From positions 1 to 64,000 of the forward strand of contig CACRXP010000612.1 in assembly GCA_902702965.1 (NCBI GenBank): 64,000 nucleotides of DNA, read 5' to 3'. Position 1 is the stretch's first letter; every line of letters starts with the position of its first letter. A model generated the notes under the pieces. The model saw only the letters and a program-made list of their open reading frames with translations. It was not told the origin of the DNA and did not search any database. The position numbers and the translations under genes were made by a program. Source of the DNA: Spirometra erinaceieuropaei. Its lineage: Eukaryota > Platyhelminthes > Cestoda > Diphyllobothriidea > Diphyllobothriidae. Shown piece by piece: positions 21,806 to 32,350 of this stretch.

Positions 21806-22755
21806 GCTTCTATTAAAAAAGTGATTGGGCGCGACGCGCTCCGATCGGCTCGACGATGAGCAACAATCGCTCGTACACTCAATATTCTCCGTTGCGGTGT
21901 TGCCTGTGAAAATACTAACCCCGCGTTAAGGACGATGGCGATCAACAATTACACGGAGAGTGAGGCTATTTGCGACGTATTATTATGTGCATATGCCGCA
22001 ACGATTATTCAATTTGGCCACTTAACGTCTTGGATGCGAAATGACAAACCACCGTAGCGTCAAATACGACTGACTACGGTAAATGGTAGGACTGACGGCT
22101 AGAGCCTCTCATGCGATGGTCTGGCCACTGTGTCCTGTAAAAGATGCACATTTCATATCTACGCATCAATGCTGATGTTGGATTTTGTCTGGACTCAAAC
22201 CTTTAATATAATTCGCCTATCTTTTTGACTTGCTTCCTTACGCTCTCGGCTTCGCTTCTTTCAGTTAACTGTTTCAATTCGATGTCCTCACGACTGACGA
22301 TGCGTTTACGGATAAGTCTCAACATTTGCTCACGAAACCTTACCGTGGTCCGAAATGTTTTCATTACTTCCGCGTGACTATATATCTGACATCTCCAAAC
22401 GTTCTTCTCACCTCCCGATCACTCCCTCGCCCTCTATGAAGATGATAGAAATTGCGGTTAACATCGTGATCAGCTAATGTGTATTAACACGCAAGCCGAT
22501 GAAACCAGGATATTCCTTAATGTAGCAATCGGACTTCCTGTATGAAACCTGAGGGCGTAGCTATCAGTGGTGAGTCTCCTACTTAACTCGACTTCCGCTA
22601 CTTATCTATTTAGCAAATTGTTGTGTAGTAATTTAACTGTGCACGTGACATGCCAGAGCGCTGTGAATTTCCATTTGTGACAACAGCGACAGTAAACAAT
22701 TGTAATAACTTTTTAAAAAATAAATCACCTTATAGTTGTAATAATTATATCTTGA
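21806..22755. other. Unclassified sequence with a weak hammerhead-like remnant
   Basis: At 22165-22205 the plus strand reads GCTGATGTTGGATTTTGTCTGGACTCAAACC, alignable to the motif at 6388-6430 but lacking GAAAC. Nothing else was recognised. Confidence 0.4.
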
Positions 22756-22990
22756 CTACAATAACTGATACAAATAAACAGGCTGCTGAGGAATACTAAC
22801 AATGTTGAAAAAGTAAGACGATTTGCAGTTTGAAGATATATAATATAGTAAGCGCCTTGTTGGTAATATTCGATTTGCGCTTGTGATTTTCACAGATGGT
22901 GACACTAACCCTTCATCAGACAAAATGTGCAGAGGAGAAAGTGAAGTTTTCAGATATGATTTCTGCCCCCAAGTCGTATCGAAGACCACC
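22756..22990 (-). repeat. Penelope-like 3' flank repeat
   Basis: Minus strand has GTCTGATGAAGGGTTAGTGT then caccatctgtgaaaatcaca, matching 2048-2200. CTGATGA and a GGGT..ACC stem are present but GAAA does not follow the stem directly, so ribozyme function is doubtful. Confidence 0.5.
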
Positions 22991-23859
22991 AATTCAACCG
23001 TTCGGTGTTCTATTGAATCTTTATTCCCTTTCAGTTCAGCATAACGAACAGTACAAATTAAAACTCCCCCCCACCTGAACTCCTAAAGTAATTATATGTC
23101 CACCCATTTTACAAACAAATTTCCTTTATATGAGTGTCTGTCCTGTCTTGTCAACCGGTCTAGTCGAGCCATTAAACTTTATTCTCTGTTGATCTCACCT
23201 GGAAACGGCTTGGTGTCGCAGACTTAAGAATTCACGAGTACAACTCAATTACGTTCAATGATCCTTCCACCATGGTTATATCTTCTCGGTATACGCAATA
23301 TCACATCTACCAATTGTATGCACTTAATTCGAAAACAAATGCGACCTTTGGAAAAACAGAAGCATCCATGAGGCATGCTTTTGACATTGGTTCCTTAGGG
23401 CGCCGTAATGCTTGAGTAAATATGCAAAAACAGTTAACTTACAGACATGCCTAACGATTGATACTTATTTGTTGTTTTCGCTCAAGCGCACTCGTTGTGG
23501 GCGTCAGTCTATATTTATTCTTATTCAGTTTTTTTTATTTGTGAGTCTTTTTACAAAGCATATAACACAATGTGGCTATCGGTACGCGACTTATCGGAGT
23601 GCATGGCTTCAAGATATGTACGGCCTTTTAGAGTGCCAAACTCCAACGCTGCGAGTTGTGTCCCACATGAAGGTACACACAGGATCACAGCCGTTTGTGA
23701 CAAATGGTCTCGTCGCTTAGCTATCAGTCAATATTTTTGGAGGCGTGTAAAAGCGCACATACTCGTTTGGAAAAAATGCATGGTTTTGTTAACATTGCAG
23801 GGGAAACTGTGGGCTACTTTATTCTTATCGAGATACCCAACGCCGTCCTTAGTATGCAT
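22991..23859. other. Unclassified sequence
   Basis: Two overlapping plus-strand frames (23412-23866) without known domains. Confidence 0.35.
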
Positions 23860-24030
23860 AAAATGAGTTTATCTATATATGAGAAAGCCGATCAGAAAAT
23901 CGAGTTGTTCTCGTGAATTTTCATTTGAATGGACAACATGAATGGTGAGTAGCAATGCGATCACACTAGAACGCTTGAGACAAAGGGGATAGGTCGACAA
24001 AAAATCGTCAATAAAGTTGCTGAAATGCGT
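23860..24030 (-). repeat. Penelope-like 3' flank repeat
   Basis: Shares aaatcgagttgt.ctcgtgaattttc and cacactaga with 2090-2190, same orientation. No coding remnant was recognised upstream on the minus strand. Confidence 0.5.
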
Positions 24031-24894
24031 GTCAAGATGAATGCTGAAAGCAAGCGGGAGATGTACGTATGGCAGATGGCAGTCAGGTTACAGCATTCCC
24101 TCGTCCTCTTATGTCCGGGGTCAGGCATTCACATAGCGACTAAAGACATGGGTAGCTAAGGCGGCACCAGCAGAGATAAAACGTACTAGCGTGGTCGCTT
24201 CTGGCTTTTTAGACGTCATCAGGCAGTCATGCCCATCTATCTCTGTCAAAATAATAGCTGCGAAATATGTAGTTTAAACACAAAGCGCAGGGGAATAGGA
24301 AAGTTCCGTACCTCAATCGAACATCACCATACATGACCAATAGAAGCTATGACACGAGTCCAAGCAAGCACTATACACTGTACTTACTATTTCTGATCAC
24401 GACCGATGTAACAATGGCCCTTGACCAGTAGCAAAGTGTCACAATTAACAGTTTGACCGTCGTGTCCGATGATGTCAACAATGCGCTTCACAGTAAACTT
24501 GAAGCAAGCACAGCGACGTGCGCTTGAATTAGCGAGACTTTGTAGGCTGGCACAGCATCAACCGCAATCTCCACTCCTCTCACCCGAAGTCGGTGTCAAG
24601 GCACAATCAAGAAGACCGGAGTTGAAGTTTTCAGTTGACTACCATTGCCGGACTCAAGCCTAGGCGTGCGTGTTACAATAAACACTTGACTAAGATTTTA
24701 AAATCGCCGCACTACAGCGGGCCAAAAAGACGAAGATGTTTAGGCAACCATGCTCATGACCTGTATACCCAGGGAGAGCGCACGTGCATTTACCGACAGG
24801 ATTCTAGGTGCCAGCGCACATCACACCGCGAGAGCAGTGGTTTTCTGATCACGGAATAGCAGAGGCTAATATATCCTGAGTTTGTCATTATTAA
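24031..24894. other. Unclassified, GC-richer sequence
   Basis: Open frames at 24469-24859 lack recognisable domains. The composition suggests old retroelement sequence but no family can be named. Confidence 0.35.
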
Positions 24895-24990
24895 TAATCA
24901 AGAGATAGGAACTCGGAGTTGGGCATGACTGGCTGGTGATGTCCAGTAAGCCAGAAATGGCCATTTCGGTCTCCCTAATCTTTTCCCGGC
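24895..24990 (+). mobile_element. SINE fragment
   Basis: gttgggcatgactggctggt, agtaagccagaaatggccat and tcggtctccct match the SINE body just after the tRNA-like head. Confidence 0.7.
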
Positions 24991-25389
24991 GATCGTGTTT
25001 TCTTCTTCAAGACTGCTTCTTGGGACTCGTCTCATCGTTTCTATAGGCCCATACTCTTTGTTGTTGATACCTTATTCCTATGTCTGTGTTATATATGGAT
25101 AAATCGCACATTGAGAAACCAGCGCAAGTTTTCATTTTGCGATGATATAACGATAGCAGAAAGTATATTAAAAAAGCAGACTCTAGCTCATGAGCCTTCA
25201 AATTAATTGGCTGGTCGTCAGACGAAATGAGCAGCGGAAGGTGGAACTGCCGCATTATTGTTTAAGGGCGTCGGGTTGTTGGCGCCGTTGGTATGGAGAG
25301 GTGTCTATGGGGCGGGTCAGGAAATGGCATGTGCGCGAAATTCTACCTGTCCAGGCCCACAATAACAGCTGTTGTTTTTAAGAGTGACG
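24991..25389. other. Unclassified sequence
   Basis: Nothing recognised. Confidence 0.35.
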
Positions 25390-26640
25390 CAGGTGAGCGA
25401 ACCGGGATGAAAAATCCCCGTAGAGAGCGTCTAAGACAAAATGGATGCGGAAGACATTTACGCTAGGGCAATAAACCTCAAGGTAATTTTCTGCCTGTTT
25501 TGTATAAGCCAGAACGATCACCCTTGCGCAATCCCTATTGAGGCGATTGCCACTATCGCAGTCTACACAAACATTAAAGACGACGGGTCGCACCGGCGGA
25601 TCGCCAACTTATGTTCGTTAATGCGGCTACCAAGTCGATGGCCTGTATGGCTAACATAAATGAAAGGTCAAATAACGCACGTGATGGCGAAAATAACGTT
25701 GTTTATCTGTTCCTCGGGCAAGCGACAGGGCCCGGCAGAATATGCACGATACCAACTTTCAAGGGGAATTCCTGTCGGTCGCATACGTAAACAGCGTTCC
25801 GTAAAAACTAAATATTCAATAGCATGCATAATTTTCATTGATTTGTCGATAACCTTATAAATTTATACGCATGTGTAAAATATACGCAAGAAATGTTCTT
25901 TTTGTAACTTGGTTAGATTCAAGTCACGCTATCAATTTTCTATACTCAAAAAGAGCGTTCTTCAGTTTGCACAAGTTTTTATAATTTTGGAATTTTCTTT
26001 CAGTTTCAAATAGTTTATTGTAATGAAGATCTCAAATGTATATTTGGTATTATAGGTAGGACATATAGAGCCTCATGCATTTCCGCAATGAATACAGACC
26101 GCGCTCTCAACTGTATAAGCAGCATTTTAATATTTATTAATGCAATACTGTAACACAGGACGTCGTATTCTCTTAACAATCTCAAAATAAGAATTTTCTT
26201 GAATCGAAGAATACTCTTCGTTATGTAAGAAATGACTAAGAGACATAATCAGCTACCAAATGATTTAAAAAATCCTATTTTTGTGCATGCTTTATGGAAA
26301 ACGTATTTGCATTTATGAGAATATCATGATTAATGCTTCACGACGTTGTCTGCAGAAGCGATCGATATGAAACGTACTTTAAAGCCTATCTACTGACGTG
26401 TCTGAAACGCAATAAGTAATATCACAACCCATCTTACGTAATGTATACAAATTGAAAACGCACATCAAATTTGCAATGAAAATTGTTTGAGATAATTCCC
26501 CTACTTTTAAGATATGACAGGTGGTAGTAACTCGACCAGTAATAATATTCAGATACGGATGTATCGACAGGGTTACAAAGGAAATAGGGGCCATGTCAAC
26601 TATCGTGCTCGTGTACATTATTCGCCGACGAATTTGACAC
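25390..26640 (+). repeat. Family D repeat, copy 1
   Basis: Diverged direct copy. Landmarks acattaaagacgacgggtcgcac, a gttcgttaatgcggctaccaag-like stretch and a later match to 30310-30640 (ag.tttaatcagctgccaaatg-like). No coding frame conserved. Confidence 0.65.
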
Positions 26641-26734
26641 TCGCGAATTGCGTTAAGGACCGTATTCGTTTCTTTTTAGTTTGAGTTCAATCTATAGCGT
26701 CGGAGGCAGTCATTAAAGAAGTTGTAAACCAAAG

Positions 26735-26800
26735 GAAAAAGAATGGCAGGTTTGGCTGTTTCTAGCTTATTAACCACCGTTGGGCAGCCATGCCCAAATT
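26735..26800 (-). mobile_element. SINE fragment
   Basis: Reverse-strand body piece (tttctagcttattaaccac, gttgggcagccatgcccaa). Confidence 0.6.
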
Positions 26801-27270
26801 ACCCAAAGGCGTCGACTAAAATCTATTAATATCCACCTGTGTCTCCTTTTTTCACTGGTGTCAGCCTGTCTGTCTAGGTGCAACCACTCATATATCTTGT
26901 TACCATGACAATCGTTCGTTTAATTGGCGTCATGATTATCATCTAAGCGGCTGGGGGTGTGGTTTCTTTAGCGGAAAATGCCTCCTATGCAGATTATGAC
27001 AGCTAATACTGATAACAACCGTCTCGTAACAGGGTCACTCCTGTGTACATAGACGAATGCGTGTGGGTCTTTCAGTTGTCATGGCGTAGACTTAGTTAAC
27101 GAAGACAACAGTCTTTCACACGCCAGTACGCTACAGCGGACTGACTTGAGTAGAAATAAATGAAATATCATATTTTATAACAACTAAAGAGATGTTTACA
27201 CCAGACGTTTCCGTTCGCGTTTGGTATAAGACATAGTGGTTTCCTCAGCGACGTCGCGATTGGGGGGGGG
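26801..27270. other. Unclassified sequence with a poly-G run
   Basis: No gene. A G9-10 run lies at about 27261-27270. Confidence 0.4.
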
Positions 27271-28990
27271 GTCGTCACAGTCACGGTTTTCGCAAACATT
27301 AGAGACAACGGATCGCACCTGCGGATTGTCAAATTATGTTCCTTAATGTGACAGCCAAGTTGTCGGTCTGTATAGTCATCACAAAAAAATCAAATGGCGC
27401 ATGCAGTGTAGATAATGGCGTTTTTAAACTGTTTCTTGGCCAATGACCGGACTCAGCGGGACGAATATGTCAGTAACGCAATATGAAAACTCCCCTTTTC
27501 CAGGTCACCACCGTCATAATAATGAACACGTAGATTTTCGGCAACATACGAGCACTTCTGTCTAACAAATGGACTTTTCGAGCTTCAGACGTTGCAGAAA
27601 ATTGTGTTTGTGTAGGACATGCTGAAGATGGCTGATAAGCCTATCAGGTTATTTTATGTGCCGGTTTCGTTGTGGCTGCGAGCTCAGTCCACAGTAAGTT
27701 TGCTATTTTATGAAATGTAAACTGGAGTTCTGAAATGCATTTTCAATTAGAAGAATTCACTTAAAAGCGTTTTCAGGTAAAATACCATGTTGCAGTATGT
27801 TAGAATATCCCAGTCACGTCACGATGGCGGTTTTATGAAGAGCTCCTTTCGCCAGCCTATGTAAACTGTACTTCGCAAAAACACTGACTTTTTTACTAAA
27901 ATATTTTTTTTGATGCGTTGATGCTCTTATATGTATATATATATAACATATTTATGAAATTCATGCAAAAATATTCCTATTTCACTTATTTAAAAGCTGC
28001 ATACTTTTTTTTCTCATTTTCGGAGCTCCAAAAAGTGTGTTTCAGCTTTAAAAAATGCTTTGTGATTTCCCAATGATTTTAAACTCAATCTGCCGTAACA
28101 CTCGCATTCAGGGTTTCAGAACAAAAACCTGAGTACATTTAATATGAGAAAAATCGTGCATTTTTGTTTGTTATTATAAATAGAACATATAGGCGTTCAT
28201 AAATTTTTGTAATAAATGTGTACCAAGCTGTTTGATTTATAAGCAGCATTAACAAATTTGTTGATGTGATGCTGTACAATAGAATATCGCAGGGTATTGA
28301 AAATCTCATCATAACAAATTATGACAGTATCTACTTGCAGCACTTATCTCGAAACGCTTTGGCGTAAATTTGGTTAGTCACACAGCAGTCCACTACGAGC
28401 TAATACGAAACAGCTGACTACCTTAAGGAAAAAGAGATGAAATATGGTATTGTAAAACACCATAATATATGTTAACTACTCTCATCACGCCTTGTCAGCT
28501 ATAATTGCATGACGGTTACCGTTATTCCGCTGTTGCGCTGAATACTGGATCGCATCTGGCGAACCGCCCTAATCCTACCTGACCTCAGCCTATTAAATTT
28601 ATTTCTTAGATTTGGTAGTCGTTGTATCTAAGGATAGCTTTCAGTTTGAATAATCAACAGACAAGACTTGTTTAAAAATCCTCAGAACTGCGCATATCTG
28701 TTGGCTGTTTTGTATGAGAAATGTCATCGTTTTGCTCAATTCGGATTTTTACGTCCGTTTTCGTTCGAAAACATAACCCGAATAATTTAGTCCTTTCTAC
28801 ACAATGAGAGATAATTCCTGCAACGTGAACACCTATGGTGAGCCGGTCGATTTATCCCGATTTCTGCAGCTACTCGCAAAAGCAAACCCGACTTAACCGA
28901 ACTAAACGCTAACTGACGCACTTAAATTTGCAACGTTTAGGCCTGGTGCTTGGCATTAACTTATCCCGCTAATTTCAAATATTAAATGAA
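27271..28990 (+). repeat. Family D repeat, copy 2
   Basis: Matches copy 3 (29030-31600) closely: caatgaccgga..cagcgggga, gtcagtaacg.aata, tgacggttaccgttattccgctgttgcgct. It lacks about 0.5-0.6 kb corresponding to 30310-30900, and it lacks the SINE at 29585-29930. Confidence 0.8.
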
Positions 28991-29584
28991 AGTATGAAGT
29001 GCCTTTTTAGATTCAAGGGATTACTCAGTCAGGTCGTCATCACAAACCAAAAATTAAATGGCGTATGCAATGTCGGGAATGACGTTTTTAAACTGTTCCT
29101 TGGCCAATGACCGGAAACAGCGGGGAAGAGTACGTCAGTAACGAAATACGCAAACTCCCCCTTACGTGGTCACAACCGTCATGACAATGAACACGCAGCT
29201 TATCGGCAACAGACGAAAACTTCTGGCTAACCAAGCGCGTTTTGGCGCTCGACGGGTTACAGAAAAAGGTGTATGTGTAAGACAGGCTGATAAGGGCTGA
29301 TAAGCCAATCTGGTTATACTATGTGCTGGTCTCGTTGTGGCTAATGGCTCGGTCTACAGTGTGCTATTTTATAAAATGTAAGCCGAAATTCTGAAATGCA
29401 TTTGCAATTAGAAAAATGTACTTAAAACGCTGTCAGGTCAATTATCATGTCATATTACGCAAAGATATCAATTTTCAGATGAGCACCTTATCGGCAGCCT
29501 GTGTAAACTGAGTTTCGAAAAAAAACTGACTGCTCTTGTAACATTTATTTGATTCGTCGATGCTCTTATAAATATATATACACA

Positions 29585-29930
29585 TGGGTAGAATGACATT
29601 ACCTACAAATACAAGGGAGACTGGAATGGCCATTTGTGGCTTATTAGCCGTCGTCAACCAGCCATACCCAAGCCCGAAGAGGAAACACCCGAGCCTCGAA
29701 CCAGCAACCTGTTGGTTTAGAAGTCAACGCCTCTACTCAACGGGCCACGAGCCCGTTGCCCTGTCGGTTTTTGATCGGGAATATACAATGCTAGGGGGCG
29801 CTCACCGATCGTTCTTACGGAACTCACTCGTTTCGTTGTGCCTTAAGGACTCTCTCTCAAGCCCAACCTGTAGCCGTGCAGCGAGTGAGCTCCGTAAGAA
29901 CGATCGGTGAGCGCCCCCTAACATTATATA
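29585..29930 (-). mobile_element. tRNA-derived SINE with duplicated, inverted tail
   Basis: Minus strand: tail, then ggcaacgggctcgtggcccg, a tRNA-like head with loop CTTCTAA and B box GGTTCGAGGCT, then the body to about 29585. On the other side the tail end is repeated in inverted orientation (29792-29830 against 29882-29920). Absent from the matching site in family D copy 2, so it inserted after that duplication. Confidence 0.82.
29792..29920. repeat. 39-bp inverted repeat (hairpin) at SINE end
   Basis: Arms 29792-29830 and 29882-29920 are reverse complements at 38 of 39 positions with a 51-base spacer. The arm is the SINE segment ending gatcggtgagcgcccccta. Confidence 0.95.
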
Positions 29931-31600
29931 TACATATATGTGCAATTGACACACAAAGTATCGCTTTTTCACTTATTTTTAATCGGCCTTCCCCTTTTGT
30001 AGTTTCTGTACTCCAAAAAGTGTTTTTCAGCTTTAATAAATGTTTCTTGATTTCCGAAAGATTTCGAGACCGATCTGCCATTACACGAATTTAGGGTTTC
30101 CGAACTACAAGCTGACTAATTTGAATGTGAGGAAAATCGTACATTTATATCTACTATTATGAATAGGATATCTAGTCGTTCATAAAATTTCGTAATAAAT
30201 AAAGACCACGCTGTTCACTTTATAAGCAGCGTAATAAATCTGTTTGTGTAATGCTGCACAGAACATCGCATGGTCATTATAAACATCATCATATGAAAGC
30301 TTTTAGAATCGAATATCTTTCTTCAAATATAAAATGCGCAGGAGATTTAATCAGCTGCCAAATGGGGTAAAAAAGTATGGTGTGTGCATGTTTACTATAA
30401 ATGTATTTTAAATTATGAGGACATCAAAATCGGTGGGAATAGTCCACACTACATAACGAAGTTTACTCAAGCGGTCAATTAGAAACGTAATCAATATTTT
30501 TTTTATTTTGACGTGAACGTAATACATTAACATTATTTGACACAAGAAGTAAACTCAGAACCTAGCGTAAATTGTGTATACGAGCTGAAAACGCATTTCA
30601 GATCTTCCATTAACATTCTCGAAATGGCACTTCTACTGTTGGTTTATCACATGTAACAAAGTTAAAGGAGGCCCGGAGTCCTGGCCACGATGGTGGCAAC
30701 GCTAACAATCAGTGCCTTTTTTGCTTTCGTCGGTATCAGATCGTTTGCAAATGTGCAACTGCGGGTATATCTTGTTATAATCACAGTCGTTAGCATAATT
30801 AATAACAGTCTTCTCGCCCAAAAACCTCTCTGTGTGGTTTTATTTGAGTACAAAATGTTGCCTATACAGATAATAACAGCACCTGCTGGCAACGCATATT
30901 TCGCATATTTTGCGTTTAGATCTGTTACTCGCATTGGCGTAAATTCGGTTATCCAGACTACAGCTTAATACAAGTTAAAACGAAACAGTGGAGTACCTTG
31001 AGTTGAATTCGCCGGAACGTCGTATTGTACTGCACTTTCGATGTTAACTACTCTCATCACGCACTGTCAACAATAGGTGCGTGACGGTTACCGTTATTCC
31101 GCTGTTGCGCTAAATACTGGATCGAATATGGCAAACCCGCGCTCATCCTACGTGACCTTAGCCTATTAAATTCAGTTTCGAGTTCTGCTAGTCGCTGCAT
31201 CTAATGATGGCTGTAAGGTTGAACAATGAACAGACAACACTTGTTTAAAATCCTCGAAAGTGTGCATGCTTGCCAGCATTGCAGCCTTGTATGAGGAGAG
31301 CAATCGTTTTGCTGAATTCGGCCTTTACGACCGTGTACAATAAAAACCATAATCCCCTTGTTTGGTCGCTCCTTCAGCATAATGCATGATTTCTTTAACT
31401 AGAACATATATATTTATCGGTTAATTGCGATGTACTAATTCCGATTTCTGCGGCTAAACGCCAACCCAAAAACGTAAATTTGAAACGCTGAGGTCCGGTA
31501 CTCGGCATTAAAGTATCTCGCTAATTTCAAATGTTAAATGAAATTATGAAGTGTCCTTTCGAATAGAAAAGATAACTTGAGTAAGGCTGTGATACTGCTG

Positions 31601-31854
31601 TACAACAGTGCAGCCACATTGGGACGCCGGCAATTACGATAACTTACTCACGATCATTGATAAAATGTACCAGCTGTAAAATCGACCATTAATTTAATCT
31701 GCATTTGTTTAATTGATTTTTGACCCTCTTATAAATACCAATAAATGCAGAATTTTATTACCCATAAAGACGCGGGAGACTCCTTATTCACAGTCAATGC
31801 TTGCCCGCGATATTTCATACGTGAGCACCGAAGAGCCGAAGTTTTGGCTCGCGA
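31601..31854. other. Unclassified sequence
   Basis: AT-rich, then a short GC patch leading into the SINE pair. Confidence 0.4.
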
Positions 31855-32350
31855 AAGACAATCGACGCCTTATAAGCCAGAAATGGCCATTCCAGTCTCC
31901 CTTGTCTTTGTCCATAATACCATTCTGCCTATATATCATGCGCCGATGTGCGGCTGCTGGTTGGGCTCGAGAGAGAGAGAGTTCTTAAGGCACAACAGAA
32001 CGAGTGAGTTCCGTATGAACAATCGGTGAGCGCCCCCTGCCATTGTATATTCCCGATCGAAAACCTATAGAGCAACGGGCACGTGGCGCAGTGGTTAGAG
32101 GCGTGAACTCCTAACTAACTGGTCGCAAGTTCGAGGCTCGGGTGTTCCACACTTCGCGCTTGGGTATGACTGGCTGACGACGGCTAATAAGCCAGAAATG
32201 GCCATCCCATTCTCCCTTGTCTTTGTCGGTAGCTACATTCTGTCCCTACCATGCGCTGACGTGAAGCTGCTGGTCGGGCTCGCGAGAGAGCCAGCAAGGC
32301 ATAACGGAACGTGTGAGCTTAATAAGCACGATCGGTGAGCGTTCCCTCTG
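31855..32350 (+). mobile_element. tRNA-derived SINE, partial unit plus full unit in tandem
   Basis: First unit lacks its head (31860-32025). The second runs from about 32026 to 32345 with a complete head: A box TGGCGCAGTGG at 32084-32094, B box AGTTCGAGGCT at 32128-32138, normal spacing. It is followed by atgactggctgacgacgg, gccagaaatggcc, tctcccttgtctttgtcgg, a purine tract gagagag and gatcggtgagcg. The joint is head-to-tail with a period of about 310 bp. Pol III transcription from the internal boxes is expected. Confidence 0.85.

Larger units (their letters stand above)
29030..31600 (+). repeat. Family D repeat, copy 3 (longest)
   Basis: Contains an internal family C-like segment bounded by gtgctattttataaaatgta (29366) and its reverse-complement-like partner near 30600-30640, into which a SINE is inserted. 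Short open frames (for example 30690-30968 on both strands) are not conserved in copy 2 because that region is deleted there. Confidence 0.75.

Noticed and set aside
30662..30968. Membrane-protein gene (hydrophobic frames on both strands)
   Set aside because: Hydrophobicity follows from AT-rich codons; it lies in family D and shows no family motif.
32079..32150. A genuine tRNA gene
   Set aside because: A and B boxes are good, but the anticodon and acceptor stems do not pair fully and the sequence continues into the shared SINE body, as in five or more other copies.
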